Numbered from the stretch's first letter, positions 1-8,335 are shown. The stretch is DNA of 48,138 bases from DASZZX01 sp036260415 (GCA_036260415.1 DASZZX010000032.1:1-48138), one strand, 5' to 3'. Translations and numbers: made by a program. The notes: generated by a model from the letters alone, not told the origin.

Positions 1-844
1 GGTAGGCCTGGGCGATCGGCTCCAGCCCGGGGCCCTGTGCGGCCGCTTCGGCCGCGGCCCGGTAGTCGCCGAGCACAGCGCGCTCCTCCTCCCACTGCGC
101 GCGCAGGCGGCTGGGATCGTGCGTCTCGGGTTGCCCCTCCACCGTGGCGACGTACCGCTCCGCCGTGGCACGCAGTTGCGTGAGGGCGGCCGCCCAACGT
201 TCGGCCTCGGCGGCCAGCATGGCGAACCGCTCGCCCACCTGGTTGGTCCGCTGCTGGATCAGCGCGTACGTCTCGAGCTCGCCGGCGACGGCATCCTCGT
301 CGAGCGTTCCAGGAAGCTCGGGGGCCGGGTCGCTGGCGACTCGTTGCAGCTGCTGGCCGGCATCCGCCAGGAGAGCCTGCTCGTTCTGGCGGTTGGCGGT
401 GAGCTGCTCGTCGCTCTGCTGGGAGACTGTCAGGTGCTCCTGCAGGGTCACCCTGAGCTGCTCCGCGCTGTCCGCGCCTGCGCTCGTCGCGGCCTCCATG
501 GCCGCGTAGCGGGCGGCGAGCTCGGCGCGGAGCCCGGCTGCGGCGGCCGCCATCGCGGCGCGGTGGGCCGCCCGCTGGTCCAGCCACCACACGACGCCGA
601 CCGCTGCCACGACGACGGCGGTCGCGGCGGCCGTGAGCGCGAGGGCTCTGCCCCCGGTGCGTCGCGGCGGCCTCGTCGGGGCCTGCGCGGCGGCGTTCGC
701 GGGTGACTCCTCCTGCTGAGCGTCCGCCAGGGCTTCCCCGGGGGGAGGGGTATCGACCGCGCAGCCGGGAGGGTGGGAGCGCGGCGAGGTGGCGCCTGGC
801 GCATCGCGCAGGCTACCGTCCGGCGGACAGGCTGGGGGACGCAC
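1..844 (-). CDS. Membrane-anchored coiled-coil protein, partial
   Basis: The reading frame is open on the minus strand and runs off the left edge of the window, so the C-terminus is missing. From a GTG at 844 it shows a proline-rich cytoplasmic segment (residues 1-65), one hydrophobic helix (about 66-87, ending in two tryptophans), then a long Ala/Glu/Gln-rich stretch with heptad character that is probably coiled coil. This resembles a single-pass protein with an extracytoplasmic helical domain, but I do not recognise a family. The start is uncertain because no ATG and no clear ribosome binding site is present in this frame. It diverges from the dUTPase gene. Positions 115-152 inside it resemble the 46-nt palindromic repeat found elsewhere in the window. 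Confidence 0.6.
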   Translation of the reverse strand, partial: MRPPACPPDGSLRDAPGATSPRSHPPGCAVDTPPPGEALADAQQEESPANAAAQAPTRPPRRTGGRALALTAAATAVVVAAVGVVWWLDQRAAHRAAMAAAAAGLRAELAARYAAMEAATSAGADSAEQLRVTLQEHLTVSQQSDEQLTANRQNEQALLADAGQQLQRVASDPAPELPGTLDEDAVAGELETYALIQQRTNQVGERFAMLAAEAERWAAALTQLRATAERYVATVEGQPETHDPSRLRAQWEEERAVLGDYRAAAEAAAQGPGLEPIAQAY

Positions 845-890
845 GACCGGAGAGGGTGGGGTGGAGTCACGGTGGGGGGCCGAGGAAGTC

Positions 891-1346
891 GTGCTGCGGG
901 TGCGGCGATTGGACGAGGAGGTGCCGCTGCCGTCCTACGCCAATCCTGGCGACGCCGGTCTCGACCTGGCGGCTGCGGTGCAGGTGACGATCGGGCCAGG
1001 GGAACGGGTCGCGGTCCCGACCGGCCTGGCGATGGCGGTGCCCGACGGGTGGGTCGCGCTGGTCCATCCGCGCTCGGGCCTGGCGCTGCGCCACGGTCTG
1101 ACTGTCGTCAACGCGCCGGGCACGATCGACGCCGGCTACCGCGGAGAGGTCAAGGTCCTGCTCGTCAACCTGGGTGATGCGCCGGTGACGGTCGCGCGTC
1201 ACGACCGCATCGCTCAACTGGTCCTGCAGCGGGTGGCGCGCGCGGTGGTGATCGAGAGCGATTCCCTGGACAACAGCACGCGCAGCACCGGCGGGTTCGG
1301 GTCCACCGGCGGGTTCGGTTCCACCGGCACGGCGGCCCCCGTGTAG
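891..1346 (+). CDS. dut: dUTP diphosphatase
   Basis: Hydrolyses dUTP to dUMP and pyrophosphate, keeping uracil out of DNA and supplying dUMP for thymidylate synthesis. The protein is 151 residues, normal for the trimeric family. The motifs are in order: GDAGLDL (motif 1), HPRSGLALRHG (motif 2), NAPGTIDAGYRGEV (motif 3, with catalytic Asp), RIAQLVLQ (motif 4) and a glycine-rich tail (motif 5). The tail is odd: the STGGFG segment is present twice in tandem, so motif 5 is duplicated. The GTG at 891 is chosen because GAGGAAG precedes it and the protein then begins at the usual family position. A GTG at 861 in the same frame is the alternative. Confidence 0.95.
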   Translation: MLRVRRLDEEVPLPSYANPGDAGLDLAAAVQVTIGPGERVAVPTGLAMAVPDGWVALVHPRSGLALRHGLTVVNAPGTIDAGYRGEVKVLLVNLGDAPVTVARHDRIAQLVLQRVARAVVIESDSLDNSTRSTGGFGSTGGFGSTGTAAPV

Positions 1347-1356
1347 CGACACAGGC

Positions 1357-1372
1357 GGGCGGATCGCCGCCC
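1357..1372. terminator. GC hairpin between convergent genes
   Basis: GGGCGG (1357-1362) pairs with CCGCCC (1367-1372) around a 4-nt loop, between the dut stop and the stop of the convergent DUF427 gene. There is no T-tract, so intrinsic termination in either direction is only a suggestion. Confidence 0.35.
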
Positions 1373-1374
1373 GT

Positions 1375-2199
1375 TCACCGCGACCAGTGGGTGCGAGGCC
1401 GCTCCTGGCGCTCGCCGTCGACATCGAGGTCGACGCGCTCGTTGAAGAAGCACAGGTAGCCGGCGATCGGTTCGGCGTCGTGCAGCGGCGCCTGGTACGA
1501 CCACACCAGGTCGTCGTGTCGTCGGCCGTTCACGTCAGCGTGGTGGTAGGTGGCCTCGCCCTTGTAGGGGCACTCGGTCACGGTGTCGCTGGGCGCCAGC
1601 AGGTCCTGGCGCACGTCCTCTGGGCGTAGGTAGTGGCGTGTGGGCAGCCCCGTCTCGAACAGCAACAGCGGCCGGTGGCTGTCCGCCAGCACCTCCCCGT
1701 CCAGGCTGACCACGACGTGGCGTGAACTCCTGCGGAGGTCGACGCGATGGTAGGGGTCGTTGGGGTGGACGCGGATGCGCTCGTCCTCCTCGTACCACTC
1801 GTCCATCCGCCGGAAGTAGAAGGCGACGAGCCCGGCCAGGGGCGGGGCGCTGGCGATCGGCTCCGGGTAGCTCCACGCCGCGTTCTCGGCCACCCGGTCG
1901 CCGACGCGCACGCTCCAGTAGACGGCGTCACCCTTCGCCGGGCACGTGGTCGATCGGTCGGTCCGTTCGAGGAGGTCCATGCGCACGTCCCCGGTGGGGA
2001 AGTAGTAGACGGGCGTGAGCCCCGACTCGTGCAGCAGCTTGGCGCGGATCGTGTCGGCGACCGTCTCGCCGTTGAACACCACGCGCACGCGACGGGGTGA
2101 GTCCTCGAGGTACAGCACGCGTTCGGGGGCGTGGAGCTCGAAGTTGAAGGTACCGGCGGCCTGGTCGCCGAACGGTCCGGTGCCGATGGTCAGCGTCAC
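1375..2199 (-). CDS. Tandem DUF427 domain protein
   Basis: A 274-residue protein made of two DUF427 domains. Each repeat contains the typical pattern of a short basic strand, a phrase like 'GETVADT' or 'GEVLADS', an acidic arginine segment, and a Cys-x-x-Lys-Gly turn (TTCPAKGDAVYWSV in the first, TECPYKGEATYHH in the second) followed by a WSY phrase. DUF427 proteins are common in actinobacteria and their biochemical role is not established. The GTG at 2199 is preceded by GGGAGAC at good spacing. Longer in-frame starts upstream add an arginine-rich extension that looks non-coding. It is convergent with dut and lies downstream of the AhpD-like gene on the same strand. Confidence 0.85.
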   Translation of the reverse strand: MTLTIGTGPFGDQAAGTFNFELHAPERVLYLEDSPRRVRVVFNGETVADTIRAKLLHESGLTPVYYFPTGDVRMDLLERTDRSTTCPAKGDAVYWSVRVGDRVAENAAWSYPEPIASAPPLAGLVAFYFRRMDEWYEEDERIRVHPNDPYHRVDLRRSSRHVVVSLDGEVLADSHRPLLLFETGLPTRHYLRPEDVRQDLLAPSDTVTECPYKGEATYHHADVNGRRHDDLVWSYQAPLHDAEPIAGYLCFFNERVDLDVDGERQERPRTHWSR

Positions 2200-2347
2200 G
2201 TGTCGTCTCCCTGACGTCGTCGGCCGGGCGGGTGAACGCGTCATCGACCGCAGCGTCGCGGTGGCCACCGCCCCGGCAGATCATCTGCGGCAACCCGCCG
2301 ACACGCTGTGGTGTTCCTGACCCGGCGATCGGACCGAGCGACCGGCG

Positions 2348-2893
2348 TCACCCCAGTCCGGGGGCCGGCGGGAGGTCGAGCTCGGTGCCCACGAAGTGGT
2401 TGAAGTAGTTGGTGAGGATCGTCCGGACCGTGTCGGCGAACGCATCCAGAAGCTCCACCTCGCTCCAGCCGGCGTGCAGGGCCCGTTCCCACGTGGCGTC
2501 GTCGACGAACCCCTCGTGGTCGGCGACCTCCCTGACCACTGCGAGCAGCGCGGCCAGGCGGTCGTCCCAGTCGACCCGACCTTCACGGATCGCGACCGTC
2601 TGTTCCTCTGACAGCCCTCGGTTCTTCGCCCCGACCGTGTAGGCGGACTGGCAGTACTCGCAGGCGTTGACCGTGGCGGCGGCAAGGTGGATGGCATCGC
2701 GGGTCGCGGGGTCGAGCGAGGTGTGCTCGGCGATCGCTGCGCTGGCGCTGGCGTAGAGGTCGAGCACGGCCGGGGCGTGTGCCATCTCCCCGTGGATGTT
2801 CAGGACCTGGCCGAACTTCTCCTCCAGCTTCTTGAGGTTGTCCCGACTCGCCTCGGGCGCGTCCTCGACGGTGTGGACCGGAACGCGTGGCAT
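2348..2893 (-). CDS. AhpD-like carboxymuconolactone decarboxylase family protein
   Basis: A 181-residue helical protein with the AhpD-type redox motif Cys-Glu-Tyr-Cys followed by QSAYTVGAKNRGLSE, as in alkylhydroperoxidase-like proteins. In that family the two cysteines form a redox-active disulfide and a downstream His or acidic residue assists. Here the motif position and the flanking ATRDAIHLAAATVNAC are typical. The substrate is unknown. The ATG at 2893 is preceded by AGGAGGAAGGG, which fixes the start. It may be co-transcribed with the DUF427 gene about 150 nt downstream. Confidence 0.85.
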   Translation of the reverse strand: MPRVPVHTVEDAPEASRDNLKKLEEKFGQVLNIHGEMAHAPAVLDLYASASAAIAEHTSLDPATRDAIHLAAATVNACEYCQSAYTVGAKNRGLSEEQTVAIREGRVDWDDRLAALLAVVREVADHEGFVDDATWERALHAGWSEVELLDAFADTVRTILTNYFNHFVGTELDLPPAPGLG

Positions 2894-3170
2894 CCCTTCC
2901 TCCTCCTGCAATCTCCTGCGGATGTCCGTTCGCCATCCATCGTGCTGCGGGCAGCTACGTCGCGAGGGACCAGTGCCCCGACGAACGTGAACGGCGCGGT
3001 GGAATAGGGACGGATGTCTGCGTCCGAGCGGTCGATGCGTCGGCGGCAGGCGGGGGCGAGGGCCAGGAAGGACGGTCCGGAATCCTGCGACGTTGGGGTC
3101 GCGTCGGCGAGACGCTTGTGGGCTGGTCGGCTGGCGGGTGCCACACCCCCGGTGTAGCCTCGCCGGACGC

Positions 3171-3243
<73 letters not shown>

Positions 3244-3343
3244 CCGATCACCGAACGGGCCGTCTCCGGGCCATCTCCCGGCTTCTCGACCGTTCCCCGT
3301 TCCGTAGCACGTGCCATGCCGAGCCCACGGCTCGCTGTGGACG

Positions 3344-3967
3344 TCAGCCGGTGGCGTCTGCCGGGACCTGGCGGACCCGTCGCTCGATGCGGTCGACCGC
3401 TGCTCCGAGCAGCCGCCGTAGACCATCCATGTCCAGCGTCCGCACCACCGTGTGGAACTCCTCTTCCTCGACGAAGGTGACCTGGTCGACCAACGCTCCG
3501 TAGGCCCCGGCGTCGAACTGCTCCAGCAGCTCGTGCTCGTCGAGGGCGGCGGCCACGTCGTACAGCATGTTCATCGCGTCCAGCAGGTCCCCGGCAGCGT
3601 CCCGGTCCCACCGGTCCGTTCGCCACTCGAGGGAAGCGGCCACGGCTCGGTAGTCGAAGGCGAGTTCCGGCTCGACCGGTCCAGCGTAGGTCCGCGCCCA
3701 CGCGCGGAGGTGCTCGTAGCCTGGCAGTCCAGCGAGGGAACTCGTCGTGTCCCCAGCGACGAAGGCCTGCAGCACCTGGCCGTTTGCGCACAGGACCAGC
3801 TCGCCCTCCACGGTGAGCACGTGGTCACGTCCCTCCGGATCGCCGCCGGAGCCCCACAGGGTCAGCCCGTGACTGTGCAGGAAGGTCAGGCCCACCGGCC
3901 AGAGAGCGGCGCGCTCGAACACGGGGTCGCTGGTGGTCGGACCCTTCAGACCAGGCTCGTCGCTCAC
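3344..3967 (-). CDS. Acidic hypothetical protein, possible immunity protein
   Basis: A 207-residue acidic cytosolic protein with no signal peptide or membrane segment; the family is not recognised. The middle is rich in Asp and Glu around a predicted helical DLLDAMNMLYDVAAALDEHE segment, and the C-terminus is amphipathic helix. The GTG at 3967 has AGAGGA just upstream and lies 10 nt after the stop of the exported protein with a toxin-like tail. A cytosolic acidic protein encoded directly behind a toxin-like gene is the usual arrangement for an immunity protein, so I infer that role from position only. It could equally be an unrelated accessory of the membrane operon. Confidence 0.6.
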   Translation of the reverse strand: MSDEPGLKGPTTSDPVFERAALWPVGLTFLHSHGLTLWGSGGDPEGRDHVLTVEGELVLCANGQVLQAFVAGDTTSSLAGLPGYEHLRAWARTYAGPVEPELAFDYRAVAASLEWRTDRWDRDAAGDLLDAMNMLYDVAAALDEHELLEQFDAGAYGALVDQVTFVEEEEFHTVVRTLDMDGLRRLLGAAVDRIERRVRQVPADATG

Positions 3968-3977
3968 GCCATCCTCT

Positions 3978-4526
3978 CTAGCGCTCCCGGCGGAGCAACC
4001 GTTCGAAGAACTTCTTGATCTTGTTGAACTCGCTCCCCGGCCCTCGCGGGTAGTTGCCGGGGCCGTACTTCTCGCTGAGGACCCGTTCAGCAGCCTGGTT
4101 GGGGGTCTCTCCGGGGTTCGGGCGGCTGCCCTTCGCCCAGGAGGGGATGTCGCTGCCGCGTTCCTTCCCGGAGGGACGAGACATCATGAGGATGCTGCCC
4201 GCCGCCGCGGCTGCGGCTGCGGCTGCGGCCAGCGCCTCGGCGACCGCGATCGCGGTGGCTGCCGCGGTGGGGATGGCGACCGACCCGCCGAGCACGACCG
4301 CACCGCCGGCCCCCAGGGACAAGCCGCCGAGTCCCCCCAGGAGTGCGGGCAGCGCGATGATGCCGGCCACGAGCAGGGCGACCGCCGCGAGGACCGCGAG
4401 CGCGGCGGCGAGCGTGAAGAAGCAGTCGCTCAGGGAGCCGCAGTTGTCGGCCTGGGCGGGCCGCGGTGCCAGCAGGGTCCAAACGGCGACCAGCGCCACC
4501 AGCACGACTGCGCGTCGCCGTCTCAT
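3978..4526 (-). CDS. Exported membrane protein with polymorphic-toxin-like C-terminal tail
   Basis: A 182-residue protein. Residues 1-27 form a signal peptide (Arg-rich start, hydrophobic core, AQA-D cleavage site). Cys29 and Cys35 follow, then two or three glycine/alanine-rich hydrophobic stretches to about residue 112. The last roughly 55 residues are soluble and carry the phrases PSWAKGSRPNPGE, KYGPGNY and GPGSEFNKIKKFFER. From memory, such phrases sit at the very end of RHS and related polymorphic toxins; this is recall and was not searched. Its start overlaps the stop of the upstream membrane gene (ATGA), and an acidic gene follows 10 nt later. No large delivery protein is fused to it. 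It may be a small secreted effector, a pore-former or a structural membrane protein. Confidence 0.7.
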   Translation of the reverse strand: MRRRRAVVLVALVAVWTLLAPRPAQADNCGSLSDCFFTLAAALAVLAAVALLVAGIIALPALLGGLGGLSLGAGGAVVLGGSVAIPTAAATAIAVAEALAAAAAAAAAAGSILMMSRPSGKERGSDIPSWAKGSRPNPGETPNQAAERVLSEKYGPGNYPRGPGSEFNKIKKFFERLLRRER

Positions 4527-5704
4527 CCGGCCGCCGCCGCGACGGCGCGCGTCCGGTGCTCCGGTGCGGGCGGTGGGCGTCGAGCCGGCGCGGTCAGCAC
4601 GGTGATGAGGGCGATGCAGACGAGCACGGTCACCCAGGGCACCAGGAAGCTGTCGGTCGTCCAGCCGCCGAAGCGGGTCGAGACCGTGGCCAGCCCGACA
4701 CGCGTCACCGCGAAGGTGACGGCGACGCCGATCCCCAGGCGCACCAGCGACGGGACGGCCGCCACTGCGTGCAGCCGCCCGGACGTGCGGATGGCGTCGC
4801 GCAGGGCCACGAGCGCGTAGCAGACCGCGAAGGTGATCGCCACCTGGACGACGTTGGCGACCAGGCTGACCAGCAGAAGGGTCGCGATCCCGGCCGAGCA
4901 CGCACGTCGCAGCGCCACCGGCAGGCGCATGGTCCCCGCCGAGCGTCGCAGGCGGGCGGTGGCGACGGCGACCGCCCTGAGCACCTGCGGGCCGTCAGCC
5001 CGCCGTTCGACCGCCTGACGCAGCCCGGCCGCGGAGACGGCGACCACGACCAGGACGGGCCAACGCCCCTGCAGTGCGGCGACGGCCTCCACCGAAGGGT
5101 TGCTGCCCTGCAGGGTGAACACCGGCCTGATGAGGACCACCGTGGCCTGCGCCCAGAGGTAGGTGCCCGCAGCCGCGGCGCCGAGGGTGGCCACGGTGTC
5201 GCCCATACGGCCGCCCCAGCGCGACCAGCCGATCGACCGGACCTCCAGACGCGTGGCCAGGACGAGCAGGGGAACACCGACCACCAGCAGTCCCAGGACG
5301 ACCGCGTGGGTCAGGGTCGCCAGCGGCAGCCCCATCCACCGCTCGACCGGGCTGAGGACCACCATCGCCTGGCCCCGTGTGGCCGACTCGACCAACGTGT
5401 AGCCCGCCCAGGCCCATACACCCAGGTGCAACGACGACAGCGCGACCGCGGCGAGCACGCCGATGACCGCCAGCGAGGACGTGACCGAAGGCTGGCCATG
5501 GAGCAGCGCCAGCCCACCCGCGCCCACCATGACGGCGGGCGGCGCCACGGCTGCGAGCTGCGGCCAGTGCAGGAGGTGGATCCCGTCGGTCAGCGCGTTC
5601 CCCAGGTCAGGGGCAGGGCGGCTGACCCAAGCCGGCAGCCAGTACCACCACCATCCCGCGAGGAGGGGGGCCGTCCGCGCCGCGCCGAGCTCAGGTCCCC
5701 CCAC
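4523..5704 (-). CDS. Polytopic membrane protein of unknown function
   Basis: A 393-residue integral membrane protein with roughly eight hydrophobic segments. It has a Trp-rich N-terminal region (GWWWYWLPAW) and alternating short basic loops. No transporter, kinase or enzyme motif is seen and I do not recognise the family. The GTG at 5704 is chosen because GGAGGTGAGC lies directly upstream at normal spacing. The gene overlaps the end of the upstream membrane gene (5691) and its stop overlaps the next start as ATGA, so translation of the cluster is probably coupled. Function can only be guessed from company: it travels with an exported toxin-tailed protein, which would fit a transport, export or membrane-scaffold role. 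Confidence 0.7.
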   Translation of the reverse strand: MGGPELGAARTAPLLAGWWWYWLPAWVSRPAPDLGNALTDGIHLLHWPQLAAVAPPAVMVGAGGLALLHGQPSVTSSLAVIGVLAAVALSSLHLGVWAWAGYTLVESATRGQAMVVLSPVERWMGLPLATLTHAVVLGLLVVGVPLLVLATRLEVRSIGWSRWGGRMGDTVATLGAAAAGTYLWAQATVVLIRPVFTLQGSNPSVEAVAALQGRWPVLVVVAVSAAGLRQAVERRADGPQVLRAVAVATARLRRSAGTMRLPVALRRACSAGIATLLLVSLVANVVQVAITFAVCYALVALRDAIRTSGRLHAVAAVPSLVRLGIGVAVTFAVTRVGLATVSTRFGGWTTDSFLVPWVTVLVCIALITVLTAPARRPPPAPEHRTRAVAAAAG

Positions 5705-6386
5705 GCTCACCTCCGTCAGGTCGGGGCCCGCGCCCCCCTCCCTCCAGAAGCACCTTCGCCGACCAGCCCAGCGCTGCCCCGTAGGCCAGATGGCCGAGCA
5801 TGGAGACGCTCACGAACTCCCGTCCGGCTCGGACGTCCAGCCAGCCTGGATAGAAGGCGAGGAGGAGCGCCTCCAGGACCAGCGCCCACGCGATCCCAGC
5901 GAAGAGTCCTCGGCTCCCGGCCACCAGGGCGTAGGCGAAGCCGAAGCCGATCCCGTTGGCAACGTGGTAGGCGACACCGAGCGCATCGGTGAGGACCGAG
6001 CCCGAGGAGGCGCCGACGAGCACCTGACCGAACAGCGGCACCGCCTCGAAGGGCCGCACCGGCACGGCGGTGACCTGGACCACCAGGAGGCGGGTGACGT
6101 CGTAGACGACGGTGGCCAGCAGTCCAGCCCGGACGCCCGCCCAGGCTCGACGCCGGACGGCCTGGCGTGCTGGCGAGGACAGCCGGCGCCGGACAACGGT
6201 GGTCGCGGACCCTGCCAGCGCAACGGTCGCGACCACGCCGAGCACGGGGGACCGTCCGGTGAGGAAGAACACGAGCAGGCCTGCCCCCGTCGCCAGCCCG
6301 AGCAGAGCGACCGATGCCCCTGCCACCAGGGGAAGCGGCTGGCGGACCGGCGCGTCCTGCTGCGCGGGATCACCCCACGGTGTCAT
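5691..6386 (-). CDS. Multi-pass membrane protein of unknown function
   Basis: A protein of about 231 residues with five or six hydrophobic helices, including a glycine-rich central pair (ASSGSVLTDALGVAYHVANG, then GFGFAYALV). The ATG at 6386 leaves a short N-terminus before the first helix. A GTG at 6521 in the same frame would add 45 proline-rich residues and cannot be excluded. The family is not recognised. The 3' end overlaps the start of the following membrane gene, so the two are likely translated together and may form a complex. It is the first membrane gene of the cluster; the small zinc-ribbon gene lies upstream on the same strand. Confidence 0.65.
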   Translation of the reverse strand: MTPWGDPAQQDAPVRQPLPLVAGASVALLGLATGAGLLVFFLTGRSPVLGVVATVALAGSATTVVRRRLSSPARQAVRRRAWAGVRAGLLATVVYDVTRLLVVQVTAVPVRPFEAVPLFGQVLVGASSGSVLTDALGVAYHVANGIGFGFAYALVAGSRGLFAGIAWALVLEALLLAFYPGWLDVRAGREFVSVSMLGHLAYGAALGWSAKVLLEGGGRGPRPDGGERGGT

Positions 6387-6623
6387 GCTCGTCGGATCGA
6401 TGAGCGCCGACGCGTCAGCAGCGTCCCACGCAGCCCGGGGCCGATCTGAGGGCGGCGCACGTGTCAGGGAGGGCTCAGCCTCGTGGAGCGGCGGAGGCGG
6501 ACGCGACCCGGGCGCTGGCACGAGCCCAGACTAAGCACGCAAATCAGGCCTCCGCAATCCTTCCAGGCGTGTCGTGCCGGTGCTCGACCAGCACCTCGAG
6601 GTGTGGGATGCTCGCGATCGCGG

Positions 6624-6857
6624 TCACTCCTGCGACGACCCCTGCGCGAGAAGTGCTCCGTCGTCGGGACAGACCACGGCGAGAGCCGGCAACTTCTGAC
6701 CGCACGTGGGACAGACCATGACGTCAGGGTGAGCCGCGTGCGTGGTCTCGGACGTGACAGCCTCGGTGTCGATGTGACGACTGCGGATGATCGGCCCTGG
6801 CCGGGACGTCGTGTTGTCGAAGACGTGATCCGCCTGCTCGACATCCCACCGACTCAT
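6624..6857 (-). CDS. Small zinc-ribbon protein
   Basis: A 77-residue protein. The N-terminal half is polar. The C-terminal part has CPTCGQKLPALAVVCPDDGA, a Cys-x2-Cys and a third Cys 13 residues on with Asp-Asp after it, i.e. a degenerate zinc ribbon in which an Asp or a partner may supply the fourth ligand. The start is well supported by GGAGGT 5 nt before the ATG at 6857. About 240 nt separate it from the ATG of the first membrane gene on the same strand, so co-transcription is possible. No function is assigned. Confidence 0.7.
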   Translation of the reverse strand: MSRWDVEQADHVFDNTTSRPGPIIRSRHIDTEAVTSETTHAAHPDVMVCPTCGQKLPALAVVCPDDGALLAQGSSQE

Positions 6858-7223
6858 GTCGACCTCCTGCCCATGGCCATCATGCCCGACCAGCTGTGGT
6901 CCTGCTCCTCGACGACCCTGCCGTCAGCGGCGACGTGCCCGTGAAGCTCACGACGGGTGTGCGCTGGCACTGGCGCGACCGCTCGCCGACCGTCGGGCCA
7001 TCGCGCACGCCCTCCAGCTGAGCTTGCCCACCCACTTCGGCCCGCTCGCACGCGAGGGCGGCAAGGGACCCGAGTTGCCTCCCCAGATCCGCAGCTGCGA
7101 CGGCGACGCCAGCTCGCTGGCGGGGGTGGAACGGCGCTGACTCCGCGGCGCGATCCGGCCACGGGCCTGGCGTTCGTCCACATGGAGTGGCCATGCGCTC
7201 ACGTCGGAGACGACGAACCGGTC
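6858..7223. other. Gene-poor stretch, possibly decayed
   Basis: All frames here give arginine- or serine-rich translations or contain stops, and none has a good start. A plus-strand stretch near 6970-7137 reads as plausible protein (LPTHFGPLAREGGKGPELPP) but ends at a TGA and has no start signal. It may be a remnant, because the next gene downstream is also frameshifted. Confidence 0.4.
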
Positions 7224-7597
7224 ATGACCCACCCTGACGAGCACGTCGTGCGGCCGCCTGTTCGCGGCCATCAAGGATCGTGATCTCGACCTTGGAGGAC
7301 CAGTTCGCGCCCGACGCGGTCTGGCACGGCGCAGGCGCGCACGTTGCGGGTCGCGAGGCGATCGTGGCGTTGGTGCGCCAACTCGTCCACGCATCCGGTG
7401 GCACGCTCGAGATCGAGTTGCACGACGTCCTCGCGAACGACCGCCACACGGTGGCCCTGCAGGTCACGCGTGCGGAGAGGCATGGTCGCCGGCTCGAGGA
7501 CAGGGTCGTCGACGTCTACCACGTGCGGGACGGCAAGATCACGGATGCCTGGTTCAGCGGCGATCCTCGCATCCAAGACGACTTCTGGTCGTCATGA
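7224..7597 (+). pseudogene. Frameshifted NTF2/SnoaL-like protein
   Basis: Three reading frames together spell one NTF2-like (SnoaL) domain. An ATG at 7224 gives MTHPDEHVVR, a second frame from 7255 gives RLFAAIKDRDLD, and a third from 7292 gives LEDQFAPDAVWHGAGAHVAG and onwards to the stop at 7597. Both frame changes are in the same direction (one extra base, or two missing) near 7254 and 7291. Joined, the protein is about 123 residues, normal for the family, which forms small alpha+beta cones acting as isomerases or ligand binders. A shorter protein could start at the GTG at 7280, but it would lack the first helix. Sequencing error or true decay are both possible. Confidence 0.7.
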
Positions 7598-7652
7598 GAA
7601 CCGCCCTCCGGTCGTTCGCGTTGACGGCGGGGGGGATGGAGGTAGCAGCCCG

Positions 7653-8273
7653 TCAGGTGTCCTTCTGCTTCATGATCACGTCGATCGACAAGGCTGCTGC
7701 AAGCGCGAGACTGCGAAGAGGTTGGGTGGAGCCGCCGAGGTCCACGACGTACGTGTCGGCGTCGGTGAGCGCCTCGGCGACCAGGCCTCGCCACTTCTTC
7801 GTGACTTCGGCGACCTTCTGGCCGGAGCCGTCGAGGACGGTGAAGTGCCTCGCGCGCCAGTTCTCCGCGCGCACCTCGCCCAGTCGCATGCCGTCCGGAC
7901 CGTCGAGGGTGAAGCGGGCCTTGCCCACGCGTGCCTGCTTGGCGATCGTGCCCAGGACCGTCCCGTCCGAGCGGCTCACCACGACCTTCCAGCGGAACCA
8001 CGGCTTGTGCAGCCGCAGGACGGGCTGGCCGCTCTGGTCCTCCACGGCCAACGTTGTGGGCAGCATGACGTCGAGATCGCTGAACAGCCGGGTCAAGAAC
8101 TGCAACGGGCTCTGCTCGACCTGCTCGATCGCCCCGATGCGCTGACCGGCGGTGTCGAACAGGCCGTACTGGTTGCGCAGCTCGAAGAGCTTCCGCACCT
8201 GCTCGACCACGATCGCGTCGTGGTCCAGCAACCCCGGCTCCGCCACGACTGCTCCGTCCACGTGCGTGGTCAC
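7653..8273 (-). CDS. Phospholipid scramblase-related (LURP-one-like) protein
   Basis: A 206-residue protein resembling bacterial scramblase-related proteins: a single tubby-like beta-barrel domain with repeated strand pairs of the form 'xxLFDxxGxxIGxIEQ', then LRLHKPWFRWKVVVSR, GTIAKQARVGKARFTL, and the conserved end KVAEVTKKWRGLVAEALTDADTYVV. The C-terminal ALAAALSIDVIMKQKD helix is hydrophobic. In bacteria the function of these proteins is not established; eukaryotic homologues bind membranes. The GTG at 8273 is the likely start, with only a weak ribosome binding site. It sits alone between the NTF2-like remnant and a methyltransferase gene. Confidence 0.8.
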   Translation of the reverse strand: MTTHVDGAVVAEPGLLDHDAIVVEQVRKLFELRNQYGLFDTAGQRIGAIEQVEQSPLQFLTRLFSDLDVMLPTTLAVEDQSGQPVLRLHKPWFRWKVVVSRSDGTVLGTIAKQARVGKARFTLDGPDGMRLGEVRAENWRARHFTVLDGSGQKVAEVTKKWRGLVAEALTDADTYVVDLGGSTQPLRSLALAAALSIDVIMKQKDT

Positions 8274-8335
8274 TGCTGGAACCTACCGCTCGCAGGCGGA
8301 TGTCCCTGTACGGTCTCGGTGGTCCCGATCGAGAA

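Noticed and set aside
3245..3343. Possible second tRNA or terminator after tRNA-Gly
   Set aside because: No second cloverleaf can be drawn, and the short inverted repeats are no better than expected in GC-rich DNA.
6858..7223. Several overlapping open frames on both strands
   Set aside because: Translations are arginine- or serine-rich, lack starts with ribosome binding sites and match no family I know.
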